A DNA stretch of 64,000 nucleotides from Gigantopelta aegis (taxonomy: Eukaryota; Mollusca; Gastropoda; Neomphalida; Peltospiridae), in the NCBI RefSeq assembly GCF_016097555.1, contig NC_054703.1:16372890-16436889 (forward strand), in the 5' to 3' direction. This document shows positions 31,198-41,925 of the stretch, piece by piece. Position numbers and translations under genes: made by a program. Numbering within the stretch: the first letter of the stretch is position 1; each line of letters starts with the position of its first letter. The notes beneath the pieces were generated by a model that was not told the DNA's origin, did no database searches, and saw only the letters and a program-made list of their open reading frames with translations.

Positions 31198-31587
31198 TTA
31201 AAGGGATATTCCTGAGTTTGCTGCATTGTAAGATGTTTCCGACTAATAAATTAGTTCTACGATTAAACTTAAATATTAAATATATTTTCTTGTTTAGAAT
31301 ATCAGTGTCTGTATATTCAGTGTGTTTCTGGTCGTCTCAATATTTGTAAAAAGCCCAAATTGGATTTTGTCTTCAAATAATTTCGTACGTACGAAAAAAA
31401 CGTTTTTAGGAAATAAAATGAAGTTTAACCTAGTACAAATATTAGAACGATCAAAAACACGTTTACTATACAGCCACTAATATTTTATGCAGACAAATAT
31501 ATTTGATATGTAATTACAATCGTTAAAAAGTCTCTGTTAGTCGATAACATCTTAAAAATTGCAGCAAACTCGGGAATGTCCCTTTAA
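31198..31587 (+). mobile_element. TTAA foldback MITE, full length
   Basis: Reference-like copy: TTAA ends, arm one with GTTTCCGACTAATAAA, centre TTTCGTACGTACGAAA, arm two with GTCTCTGTTAGTCGATAACA. The two arms align with each other along most of their length as diverged inverted copies. Confidence 0.95.
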
Positions 31588-31745
31588 CTATTTTATTCCG
31601 AGTTTTCAGCATTTCCACTATTGAACAATCACGTTAAACAATGTCGGTGCACCATGTAGGAACAAATCATCCTATCAATATTCCACAAGAGGAGTTGGAG
31701 GGGATATTACACAAGGTCAAGGATTCTGGTACACTGGGGAGCTTG

Positions 31746-33357
31746 CAATCTTATTAAAATTAGTTCTACTGGGTCTACCGGTAGATCTAACAGCATTGCG
31801 TGGACTCCCATGCCCAGGTGACATTTCATCTATAAATAACAATTTAAATATTGATCAATTACACTTAGCCTTTTATAACGTTATTCGAGAGCATACACAT
31901 TCTAAAAATATCGGGCGAGACTATTTATGCAATAGGCGAACTTGTTGGTCTATTTCAACATTGAAAAAACGGAGGGGAAAGTGCAGTAATAAACTCTGGA
32001 CTGTATACTAGTATAAACAGATTTTATGGCTATACCATCATGGGTTTTTTTTCGTCTTGAAACGAATTTTGTATAAAATTTTATATTGAAATTAGTTTCA
32101 CCCGAATCATTTCGTATACCCTCGGCATAATTCCGAATGTTTTCAAATTCTTTTCAAATCACCCATTCCCATTCTGGAGCTCCACGCGGTAAGATGTGTT
32201 TGTTTCGCTTGTGCACGTACACTGCACGTCCTTTCGTGTGCTCGACTTAGGGGTCCTTCATTTCGTTGTTTTTGTCAGCGAAATGAAGTTTTCTACTGAG
32301 ATGTATGCGGCCATTGGAACTGATTGAACGCTGGAACACTTATCGTTTCGACAGCCTGCACCACCAGGTTGGATTCTTTTTTTAGCGAGATTCCTTGCCG
32401 CCACGTCATTTCTCCGTCTGACTGTCGACTCGTTTTTTTCGCGACTCGTATGACGGCCATTCTGCAGAACGCCACGGTTGTTCGCGTTTAGTCTCTACAT
32501 GTCCGAGCCTGTCCTAGCAGCACTGGAAGATTGACCGCCCCACTCTAAGAGGAAATAGGAAGCGGGGTAGGCCCCTACTACTCTTTTTCTAGACTTTACC
32601 TTGCCTTATAGTGATACCATCTCGTATCCTCCGGCGTCGGGCCCGTCCGCACCACTATACCAACCCATGACGACTGGACTATACCCTAGTCTGATACTCT
32701 CTCTTGTTCAGACGGATCCGGTTTCTCAAGATCTGTATTTCAGCACAGCACTACACCTTCAACGTCTATCGACTGTCAATCTAGGGGTTTTCTTGAAGGG
32801 GTGCAACCCATCTCGTCCCTTTAAGCTGTGCACCCAAACGGCCTTAACGAGGCCACTCGCGTGGACATATCGATCGGACTTAAACTTTTAGATCTGCGTT
32901 CAAAATTTTATGTCGAAATTACTTCTTTTTTTTAAATATTATTAAATAGTCCGATCCTCTCTTCTTTCTCTTATTTAATTTTGGACTGTCCTTCTAAAAT
33001 GCTCCAAATTATATAAATATTCGGCCGAGCAGTCAATTCTTTTTTATTTTTGGCTTGTAACCTTTTTCTCTTTTTTTTATTTATTCTATTAACGTTTTTA
33101 CTAATTGTTATTTTCAAAATTCTGCCCATTTTCACAACCCCCTCCCCCTCCATCCCGAGTCAGGCCACCGATCTTATCGGAGGTCGGACTCGGGATGGGC
33201 GTGTTCGAAACCCTAGTGGTATATGGGCACGTTAAACTAGTTACCATCATCATCAAATCACTGGCATGATTTTGCAAGTAAGGTTTTGATTGGTCGAATG
33301 AAGGGTCAACTGGACATGAGCTCTAATGTAATAGTGGAGCTAATTTTAATTAGATTG
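31746..33357 (+). mobile_element. Element Z1 (9-bp TSD) hosting a retroposon
   Basis: Ends CAATCTTATTAAAATTAG and CTAATTTTAATTAGATTG, flanked by an exact GGGAGCTTG (31737-31745, 33358-33366). A 9-bp duplication suggests a Mutator-type (MULE) MITE. The body without the insert is about 520 bp, as in Z2 (51143-51709) and Z3 (55542-56050). Retroposon Y2 occupies 32163-33252. Confidence 0.88.
32163..33252 (+). mobile_element. Retroposon Y2 inserted in Z1
   Basis: Bounded by TCAAATCAC at 32154-32162 and 33253-33261. The paralogous Z3 shows the unoccupied site (TTCAAATCATTGGCATG). The 3' part (from about 32850) matches Y1 and Y3, with AGTCCGATCCTCTCTTCTTT, ATTCGGCCGAGCAGTCAATT, GGTATATGGGCACGTTAAAC, and an ATC repeat tail. 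The 5' part differs from Y1 and has no readable ORF. Confidence 0.85.
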
Positions 33358-33380
33358 GGGAGCTTGATGGTGTATTCTAA

Positions 33381-33609
33381 TTAAAGGGACATTCCTGAGT
33401 TTGCTGCACCTTTTAAGATGTTATCGACTAACAAAGACTTTTTAACGATTATAATTACATATCAAATATATTTTTCTGCATAAAATAATAGTGGCTGTAT
33501 ATTAAACGTGTTTCTGATCGTTCTAATATTTGTACTAGGTTGAATTTCATTTTATTTCCAAAACTGTAATTTTTTCATACATACGAAATTATTTGAAGAC
33601 AAAATCCAG
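33381..33609 (-). mobile_element. Half of a TTAA foldback MITE
   Basis: Starts TTAAAGGGACATTCCTGAGT, keeps one arm and a mutated centre (TTTCATACATACGAAA), and breaks off after GAAGACAAAATCCAG. The second arm is missing. Confidence 0.88.
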
Positions 33610-33741
33610 CATCCTCATCTAGGACAGAGTCTGCACCAGAAAAATCGGGTATAGTTAAGTAGCAATAAACTAACTATACAGTTTCCTGCCATTTTAAAAA
33701 CACCGTATTTAAGATTTTGAGAAGTACAGAAAATGTATTAC

Positions 33742-33827
33742 AATTGATTCGAAGCCGTCGGTGTTCCGTTGAAGATCATTTGCCATCCATGTAAATCCGT
33801 GACTATATGCCTTTGAAATGCGCTAGA
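33742..33827 (-). pseudogene. Orphan galectin-like first exon
   Basis: On the minus strand, acceptor CGCTACAG, then 28 codons plus two bases, then donor GTAATAC. The end of the exon reads GWQMIFNGTPTASNQ, against GWEMVFNGTPTVSNK in galectin exon 1 at 59011-59099. Exon length (86 against 89 nt), phase and splice positions agree. No matching second or third exon was found to the left, so it is probably the remnant of a duplicated gene, though a functional gene extending unrecognised to the left is possible. Confidence 0.65.
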
Positions 33828-34052
33828 CTGTAGCGTATTAAAAACCAATGCTATTGAATACGCTCCGATTTCAACTCGCTATGAAGCAAGACGTTGCTGT
33901 TTGTGCTCTCGAGCTACCCCCCCCCCCCTCCCACCTGGGGGGACTCTTAGCTAGTTACGGCGTGCTGCGTGAGTACCGAGTCGCGTACACTGGATCACGG
34001 GCGACTGTTACCTTAGTGTACTGCGATCTCGACACCCCGAAGAGGAAGAGAG

Positions 34053-34460
34053 ATGACGTGGAAAGAGGAGACGTGCGCCAGGGGCGACACAGGGGAACCA
34101 AACCTGGCGGCTCAACCGCCAGCGGCGGTTCCATCTGCGTCGTCGCCCCCTCCATCTAATCAGCAGAAGGAGACCAGCTCGCCACAGGCGGACAAGTCGA
34201 CGGACGCGACCAGCAGGACACTGGACACTGCCATGTACCAGTTACCACCGCGACGGCCCACTTCTACTCCCAAGCCGACTCCGGTGAAGCGGTTAACTTT
34301 ACCTACCGCTCCCGTTGATTCGGCATTGGATACAGTTGTTGCTGCGGCTGCTAAGCGGAAAGCCGTCACACCACCAGGCCTTGCTCGGCAGGAAGCACCT
34401 GATCCCGTCACTGACTGCTGGACCGGTCCTCAACTCTCCGTAGGCGCCAACCTCTCTTAG
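34053..34460 (+). pseudogene. Decayed Y-family ORF
   Basis: 135 open codons matching the N-terminal half of the Y1 protein (LAAQPPAAVPSAS, AKRKAV). The homologous upstream part (VAYTGSRATVTLVY) is in another frame from 33848, so a frameshift near 34060 splits it. The C-terminal globular half seen in Y1 is missing. Confidence 0.7.
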
Positions 34461-35118
34461 GACAGGCACCTCCGACACAGTTTATTTTGGCAGCCCGTCT
34501 AAATTGCTCAAATCACCTTAAAAACTTTTCGGTCGAGCACTCTAATTTTATTGTTTGGACTTAAATGTTTGTAGCTCATTTTCCTTTCGGTCTTTGACCA
34601 ACTACTAAATTCGTATTCCAAATTCCGCCCACCTCAAACTTATCCCCCCCCCCCCCCCCCGGACCATATAGATCGGACTTTAAACTTTTAGACCTTCGTT
34701 CCAAATTTTATATCAAAATTACTTCTTTTTAAAAAATATTATTAAATAGTCCGATCCTCTCTTCTTTCTCTTATTTATTTTTGGACTGTCCTTCAAAAAT
34801 GCTCCAAATTATATAAATATTCGGCCGAGCAGTCAATTCATTTTATTTTTGGTTTGTAATTTTTATTTTTATTTTTTTTAATCCTACTAATTTCTTTTAC
34901 TAATTGCTATTTTCAAAATTCTGTCCATTTTCACCCCCCCCCTCCCCGCAGTCGTTAGACTAGTTATCTATCTAATTTCTTTTAGACCGCCCAATCTAAT
35001 CTAGCGACCAAATTTAATGAGTAGAGTTTTTTTTTTTTATTAATTATATTAATTAGAGATGCGCATCAAAATTTTAAAGGCCCACTAATTAATTTTTGGA
35101 TTTAAATTTCAAAATTGT

Positions 35119-35475
35119 GAGCACTGCCAGTGTCTTCTGACTGTGCGACACATTTTGGTGGAGTGTAAGCAGTTGTCAGCAACTCGAAAAGATGTATTTG
35201 GACAAAGAAATGTGATGGAATCATTTCGATTCCATCCAGAACTTTTATTGCAGTTTTTACGAGATACTGAATTTTATTCTAAATTTTAATTATATCTATC
35301 TGTGATATTTGTATTTTTACACAGTCCTTTACACTGTGTTTTTATTGACCTGTTGAATTTTTATATTGATGTTGATCATCACTTTAGTTTTGCATTAACC
35401 ATAGTTTGACACCCAATAGCCGATGTATTTTTCGTGCTGGGGTGTCGTTAAACATTCTTTCATTCATTCATTCTG
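35119..35475 (+). mobile_element. LINE 3' end fragment, copy 2, inside Y3
   Basis: Encodes LTVRHILVECKQLSATRKD and FGQRNVMESFRF before a stop, then the 3' UTR with CCGATGTATTTTTCGTGCTG, TGTCGTTAAACATTC and an ATTC tail. The surrounding sequence at 52540-52600 gives an approximate empty site. Confidence 0.88.
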
Positions 35476-35773
35476 TCCCGGAGCAAGTCACTGGCTATCC
35501 AGAGACAGGCCCCGGGACGGACATGCTCGAAACTATAGTGGTATATAAGCATGTAAATATTATTCGCACTCGCACTCGCTATTGAATAGCACATCCTATT
35601 ACCGTGGCCTTTGTTAGAACTTATGTTAACGAAAATATTTCAAATTACAGCATAATCATAAATAGATAAGAGAATAAGGCGATAAGAGTTATCCCCCTTT
35701 GTTTTCACCTTTCCACCTGTCGACACGCCCCAAATCCGCTTCACTGTCCGTTGGAGTCACACTTGGCTGAGAG

Positions 35774-36053
35774 GAGGCCCGTACGCAGGGGGGTGGGTGC
35801 GAGGGGTACGTACGCACCCCCCCACCCCCCCATAGTCTGGTGAGGTCCGTCCGTAGATGTGTAAAAAATATATTTGACATATTTTGTGACAAAGAAACAT
35901 TTCAAATTTACTTCCCAGAATGCAGGAAAATGCATCTCCTGCATTCTAGATTTAAAACAATTTCTGGGGGCATGCCTCCGGACCCCCTAGCAACTCCGAC
36001 CCTTTGGGCCGTCGGTTACGCAGCCCCCATATAAATTTCTGCGTACGGGCCTG
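35774..36053. mobile_element. hAT-like MITE with 5-bp TSD, second family member
   Basis: Ends GAGGCCCGTACGCAG and CTGCGTACGGGCCTG, flanked by GAGAG (35769-35773 and 36054-36058). Termini and duplication length parallel the element at 1940. The interior has TACGTACGCACC and a GAATGCAGG/CCTGCATTC inverted motif. Confidence 0.82.
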
Positions 36054-36298
36054 GAGAGTGATATTTGCATTATATCAATGATCTTGTTATTATATATTTC
36101 TTAAAATACATATAGTCGAGTTTGTACTTCTCTGGCGTTTGCGCCATTTTGCCAGTAACGTTGCAGACGCGTATGCAGAGATGTGTGTGGTGGTAGGGTG
36201 TTGTCGGGGTCGAAATGGCATCCCCGAATGCAAATTTTCTCTTGCCACAGTCCCCGGCTTTGTTCATTTGAAACATTTTCCAAAAATCACTTTGGCCT

Positions 36299-36535
36299 GG
36301 GGCGGGACGTAGCTCAGTGGTAAAGTGCTCGCTTGATGCGCGGTTGGTTTGGGATCGATCCCCGTTGGTGGGCCCATTGAGCTATTTCTCGTACCAGCCA
36401 ATGCACCACGACTGGTATATCAAAGACCGTGGTATGTGATACCATGTTAAAATTACCAAATGTTTGACATCCAATAGCCGATGATTAATAAACCAATGTG
36501 CTCTACTGGAATCATTAAACAAAACACACACTTTT
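36299..36535 (+). mobile_element. SINE type A with internal deletion and TSD
   Basis: GGGGCGGGACGTAGCTCAGT head to the AAACAAAACACACACTTTT tail, missing most of the core after GACCGTGGTATGTGATA. Flanked by ACTTTGGCCT at 36289-36298 and 36536-36545. Confidence 0.93.
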
Positions 36536-36693
36536 ACTTTGGCCTAACATGTTACGTGTCAGATTCTGGACTCTGTGACTCTTAGTAAGAACCAATCAAA
36601 TCTCGGATGAAGACTACTTCCACATGACGAAAATTATTCTGTTTTCGTTAAACTTGATCAGTTAATAGAAATATCGGTGCCTAATGCTGGGTT

Positions 36694-37084
36694 TTAAAGG
36701 GACATTCCTGAGTTTTCTGCAATTGTTAAGATGTTATCGACTAACAGAAACATTTTAGCGATTGTAATTAAATATCAAATATATTTTTTTGCATAAAACA
36801 TCAGTGGCTGTATATTAAACGTGTTTCTGGTCGTTCTAATATTTGTACTAAGTTAAATTTCATCTTAATTCTTAAAATATAGTTTTTTCGTACATACGAA
36901 ATTATTTGAAGACAAAGTCCGGGCTGGGCTTCTTACAAATATTAAGACGACCAGAAACACACTGAATATACAGACACTGATATTCTAAACAAGAAAATAT
37001 ATTTAATATGTAAGTTTAATCGTAGAAATATTTTATTAGTCGAAATCATCTTACAATGCAACAAACTCAGGAATGTCCCTTTAA
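36694..37084 (-). mobile_element. TTAA foldback MITE
   Basis: Full-length TTAA-bounded copy, ATCGACTAACAGAAAC arm first, centre TTTCGTACATACGAAA (one change from the palindrome). Confidence 0.94.
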
Positions 37085-37667
37085 CAGCTCAATTCTATAT
37101 ATCATACTAAAAGTCTACCACTACACAGCAAAACGAACCACTGACGCTGACAGGAATTGACATCACAAATACTTCGTTGCTGAAATTTGTGCTTTGAGCA
37201 GCATGCTGGATTCTTAAATCTATATAACAACGAAAATTAATTTAAATTTAATTAATAAAAATGTGATTAACGTGTGTTTCTATTGCATCTTTTATCATTC
37301 TGAACACTAATATTTTAAAAATTTTATTTTTATTTATTTATTTGTAACATATTTCAGATTTGACAAATACGTACTTTTAAATGTGATCATATTATTAACC
37401 CGATTGTGCAAATGTCAAATACTAAAACGTACTAATTAAAAGTATACGCCACCATGGTTTGCTTATTACATACGATTTATGGAAATCCCTAAAATGAAAA
37501 GTTGAAGACTGTGCCATGGCATGTTACTCTATACAAATAACAGCCAAAATAAACATCAACAAGTATCTTTTATAGGTAAACAAAACCATAGACCTTCACC
37601 AGGAAGCATTGTAAATGCATTTCTTGTTGACTGAAGAAAATATTAATTAATCTGTTTGCATATTCAC
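37085..37667. other. Unannotated AT-rich stretch
   Basis: AT-rich, no recognised gene or repeat. Confidence 0.5.
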
Positions 37668-37676
37668 AATTAATTT

Positions 37677-37914
37677 GCGGGCCCATTGGGTTATTTCTCA
37701 TTGCAACCAGTGCACCACGACTGATATATCAAATGCCATGGTATTTGCTATCCTATCTGTGGAATGGTCCATATAAATGATCCCTTGATACTAATGGAAA
37801 AATGTTGTGGATTTCTTTTCTATGAGAAGTGACCAAATGTTTGACATCCAATAGCCGATGATTAATAAATCAATGTGTTCTACTGGTGTCGTTAAACAAA
37901 ACAAACAAAATCAT
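37677..37914 (+). mobile_element. SINE type A lacking its head, with TSD
   Basis: Begins GCGGGCCCATTGGGTTATTT, so the tRNA-like head is absent; core and CCGATGATTAATAAATCAAT tail present. Flanked by AATTAATTT at 37668-37676 and 37915-37923, so the truncated form is what was inserted. Confidence 0.9.
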
Positions 37915-37970
37915 AATTAATTTAATTGTTTATTTAATTAACTGTAGCCGAACCCGTGGGAGTATATCAG

Positions 37971-38770
37971 CCCAAGATGTCCCAATTCTAAATATTATGT
38001 ACCAAGACGGCCCAAGATGTCCCTTTTCTAAATATTATGTATCAAGACGGCCCAAGATGTCCCAATTCTAAATATTATGTACCAAGACGGCCCAAGATGT
38101 CCCTTTTCTAAATATTATGTACCAAGACGGCCCAAGATGTCCCAATTCTAAATATTATGTACCAAGACGGCCCAAGATGTCCCAATTCTAAATATTATGT
38201 ACCACGACGGCCCAAAATGTGCCAACTGCTAGTGTTCGAGATTAAATTTTTTGGCCAGTATCCCAGTTGGATACTAACATTTCAAAATCTGGTATCCCAC
38301 CTGAGAATTTAGTATTATATGGCATCCCGGTGGGATACTGGGTTCTTGAAGTCTGGTATCCAAAATTAAATTCTGGTATCCCCGGGATATCGGGATACCG
38401 TTAATCTCGAACACTGAACTGCCCAAGATGTCCCAATTCTAAATATTATGTACCAAGACGGTCCAGAATGTCCCAACTGCCCAAGATGTCCCAATTCTAA
38501 ATACTATGTACCAAGACGGCCCAAAATGTCCCAACTGCCCAAGATGTCCCAATTCTAAATACTTTGTACCAAGACGGTCCAAAATGTCCCAACTGCCCAA
38601 GCTGTCCCAATTCTAAGTAGTATGTACCAAGACGGCCCAAAATGTCCCAACTGCCCAATATGTCCCAATTCTAAATACTATGTACCAAGAGGGCCCAAAA
38701 TGTCCCAACTGCCCAAGATGTCCCAATTCTAAATAGTATGTAGAAAGACAGGCCAAAATGTCCCAACGCG
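37971..38770. repeat. 40/58-bp satellite interrupted by a MITE
   Basis: Units built from CCCAAGATGTCCCAATTCTA, AATATTATGTACCAAGACGG and, in the right half, an extra CCCAAAATGTCCCAACTG block. The 187-bp MITE at 38230-38416 interrupts it at the point where unit structure changes. Confidence 0.95.
38230..38416 (-). mobile_element. 187-bp MITE with 6-bp TSD, copy 2
   Basis: Reverse complement of 14681-14867, same length, with only a few differences near one end. Flanked by AACTGC at 38224-38229 and 38417-38422, within satellite units that show the uninterrupted sequence elsewhere. Confidence 0.95.
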
Positions 38771-39793
38771 AGTGATGTACGATTAAAACAACACGAGTTG
38801 TGATATAAACAGTCTAACACGGGAACGAGTATAGTATTTTATTTATTACACTGCACATCAATGAATAAAAAGCTCACAGAATGACTTCCAAAATAACTAA
38901 ACAAGACATGATAATGCACAGATTAAAGACCTGGGAAATGACGTCACTTACCAAATGACGTCATTTAGCAAAATAATGTCGTGTTGTAGTCACTTCATTT
39001 AGCTATTTATCAATAAAACGTTGCATTCCTACGCCACACATCTATCAATGAAGTTTACACAAACAATATTATAAACATATTCAAGGCTAAACTAAATTAT
39101 TAAAATCTATATTTTGTTGAATTATGCTGCTAACATTAATTATAAGAATTGACAGCAAGTATTTGTTTCCGATTTAAAAATATGAATCGAAAGAACCATG
39201 TGCACACTTCGCATAACATCTATGCGGAGTTGTACTGTGTGACACCGTTGCTCACGTGATCGGAGGTCATGACCTCTCAAAAGACGTATTTTCACACGTG
39301 AAGAGACGATAAATATCACATGGGGATCTCTTTTTCATCGCAGTGTAATAAATGTGTGTATATATCTATACATGTATCACACACACACGCACGCACGCAC
39401 GCACGCACGCATGCACGCACACTATATATTCATTCATTTAATGTTTTCATTCACGAGTCAAATTACACATAACAAACGTTATACGTTCTACAGAAAGTTA
39501 CAGAAAGTTTCATATGTGTCATAAACATGAAACAAGCAGCGGCACTAACAATATAGAAAAATAAAGTTTCGTAAAATGATATCTAGCAAACACGAGTGTG
39601 ATATTTTATTTATTACCCATCATTCAATAATATAAAATCCGAGAATTACGTCCAATATTACTCAACGAGGCACGTCAATGCACACAGCTAAGACAAGTGA
39701 TTACAATTTACATATATTTTCTGACTAAAAATATCAGTATCTCTATGTGTGTATGTATGTATTGATGTATGCATATCTATATATTGTATACAC
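38771..39793. other. Unannotated stretch with CACG microsatellite
   Basis: No supported gene. A (CACG)n run lies at about 39379-39421 and TATG repeats near 39744-39770. Confidence 0.5.
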
Positions 39794-39962
39794 GTCGAGG
39801 TTGACTGTTACATACATAGATATCCTATATTAAATCCTTTCTGTCCTCACAAATTGTCCCATGCCGTTGCTGGCACCGAATCGCCCGCAAATTGCAGACT
39901 AACCACGATGCGTTCTGAGCTATTCAGACATCTATAAAAAGGATGCTGTTTAACTCAATCAC
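39794..39962 (-). mobile_element. SINE type E, copy 2
   Basis: Matches 7851-8050 (CGTCGAGGTTGACTGTTACA, ATTGCAGACTAACCACGATG, GCGTTCTGAGCTATTCAGAC). The B box is deleted in this copy. TATG-type repeats lie to its left. Confidence 0.8.
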
Positions 39963-40055
39963 ATGCATGGGGTCTACAATCTACACGTTTGATCCCGCTT
40001 ACTTGCTGCACACAGAGGGCAGACCTGGCAATGGTTGGTATGTATTGATGTATGG

Positions 40056-40058
<3 letters not shown>

Positions 40059-40106
<48 letters not shown>

Positions 40107-40111
40107 TGTAT
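40059..40111. repeat. (TA)n(TATG)n microsatellite
   Basis: TA run followed by TATG repeats. Confidence 0.95.
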
Positions 40112-40369
40112 CAATACGCTTTCACCGTCTATTTCCGCATATTGTTAAATATTCCTTCAACAGCAATGTTATGCTTGAAGTTAAAGTTACTACGCATGTA
40201 TACAACCACTAACTTATAGAATTCTAGGTCATGGGTAAGATAGACAATAATCGATATATTTAAGCCTATACGAAGTGCCAGACCCTTTGTTCGTCAACAA
40301 ATCGTGACATCACGATCAAGAGATATTTTGATTGGTTGTTACTTTTGCTTTGTCTGGATTCTACAAACA

Positions 40370-40687
40370 GAAAGGAAGGAAGGAAGTGGTTTATTTAACG
40401 TCGCACTCAACACATTTTATTTACGGTTATATGGTTAAGGACCACACAGATATTGAGAGAGGAAACCCGCTGTCGCCACTTCATGGGCTACACTTTTCGA
40501 TTAGCAGCAAGGAATTTTTTATATGCACCATCCCATAGACAGGTTAGCACATACCACGGCCTTTGATGTACCAGTCGTGATGCACTGGCTGGAGCAAAAA
40601 ATAGCCCAATGGGCCCATTGACGGAGATCGATCTCAAACCGACCGCACATTAAGCGAGCGCTTTACCTCTGGGCTACGTCTCGCCCC
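40370..40687 (-). mobile_element. SINE type B, full length with 14-bp TSD
   Basis: Inverse of the type B order: AAGGAAGGAAG tail end, CACATTTTATTTACGGTTAT, core, then the tRNA-like head to GGGCTACGTCTCGCCCC. Flanked by GGATTCTACAAACA at 40356-40369 and 40688-40701, the longest clean duplication in the window. Confidence 0.96.
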
Positions 40688-40701
40688 GGATTCTACAAAC
40701 A

Positions 40702-41286
40702 AGTCAAAACCTGTGTAAATCTCATATCGTCTTATCTAGCACAATGCTGTTAAATCACAATGGTTGGGTTGGGATATTTTCTTACACTAGTGTAGCCTGT
40801 CTAACGCATGGGTGGGGGCCTATCCTATTTCACAAAGGGAAAATACTGGTACCTCGAAGTCACCAGAAGGCAGGGTTACCAAGTTCTTGCATTAGATCAG
40901 GAAAAGCACATGTATGTTTAGCCCCTCGCTAGGAAGGCTCGCTTTTCCCCATGTTAATCCCATAGGACAACGTGCGCCAGAACCCATGGTTTTACCACTA
41001 CCGCAAAACTTTAATGTTAAACATTACTTTAATTAAATGGAAGAGAAAAAAATCAGTGACCGTTGTGAGGTATAGATAAGGCAATTCCGACACTCGTGAC
41101 AAAATGTAAAAATCTGCTCTCACAAAAATCAACAACAACAACAACAACAACAACATTTTGTCCCTCGGGTTGGAATTGCCATATCTATACCTCACAACGG
41201 TGATAGATTCTATTAATATGTCCTTTTTACTTCGTAAAGGTGATGCAAAAATACTTGTTACGTATCCTCTATATAAAATAGGTGCC
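40702..41286. other. Unannotated stretch with a hairpin
   Basis: No supported gene. An imperfect inverted repeat (about 41058-41089 and 41172-41204, ACCGTTGTGAGGTATAGATA against its inverse) encloses an (AAC)n run at 41125-41155. Confidence 0.6.
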
Positions 41287-41354
41287 GAAATATATTTAGT
41301 ATGTAAGTTTAATCGTAGAAGTATTTTATTAGTTGGAAACATCATACAATGCAG
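41287..41354 (-). mobile_element. TTAA foldback MITE fragment
   Basis: About 68 bp of one arm (GTAAGTTTAATCGTAGAAGT, GTTGGAAACATCATACAATG) cut off where the SINE at 41356 begins. Confidence 0.85.
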
Positions 41355-41355
41355 T

Positions 41356-41716
41356 ACCGGCCTCGGTGGGACTGTGGTTAAGCCATCGGACTACAGGCTG
41401 GTAATCCAGATACCGACTCCAAACCCCGAGTGAGTGCTCCGCAAGGCTCAATGGGTAGGTGAAAACCACTTGCACCGACCAGTGATCCATAACTGGTTCA
41501 ACAAAGGCCATGGTTTGTGTTATCCTGCCTCTGGGAAACGCAAACAAAAGATCCCTTGCTGCCTATCGTAAAAGAGTAGCCTATGTGACGACAGCGGCTT
41601 TCCTCTAAAAAACAGTGTCAGAATGACCATATGTTTGACCTCCAATAGCCGATGATAACATAAAAAATCAATGTGCTCTAGTGGCGTCGTTAAATAAAAG
41701 AAACTTTACTTTACTT
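41356..41716 (+). mobile_element. SINE type C with B-box deletion
   Basis: ACCGGCCTCGGTGGGACTGT head, but GGTAATCCAGATACCGACTC joins directly after the A-box part, so the B box is missing. Core and CCAATAGCCGATGATAACAT tail are present. Confidence 0.9.
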
Positions 41717-41808
41717 TCTATTAAACTGAAACTAAAGACCGTACATATTCTTTCGGCGTTTTCTATATTTATATATCGACCCACTTCTACGTTAAGTATG
41801 TCTGATGT

Positions 41809-41925
41809 TTAAATAATTATCTTCAGCTGGTTGATGAATACATTGGCAAAAATACCAATCCTGGTAATGTCCTCAGGAGGATGTATCAGCTTGAAATTGT
41901 GAAGTTCTGTATCATTAACTGTAAT
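41809..41925 (-). CDS. Galectin exon 3 (C-terminal strands and stop)
   Basis: Acceptor TTTCAG at 41930-41926, 38 codons, TAA at 41811-41809. Encodes ITVNDTELHNFKL and IHPPEDITRIGIFANVFINQ, the last strands of the galectin sandwich. Confidence 0.83.
   Translation of the reverse strand: MTVNDTELHNFKLIHPPEDITRIGIFANVFINQLKIII

Larger units (their letters stand above)
33850..35583 (+). mobile_element. Retroposon Y3 with proline-rich ORF
   Basis: Contains a decayed copy of the Y1 ORF (34053-34460), then the shared tail (AGTCCGATCCTCTCTTCTTT near 34750, ATTCGGCCGAGCAGTCAATT), then a second tail type: AATTAGAGATGCGCATCAAA near 35050, and GGACATGCTCGAAACTATAG to GCACTCGCACTC repeats at about 35520-35583. 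A LINE 3' end is inserted at 35119-35475. The 5' limit is not clear. Confidence 0.7.
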
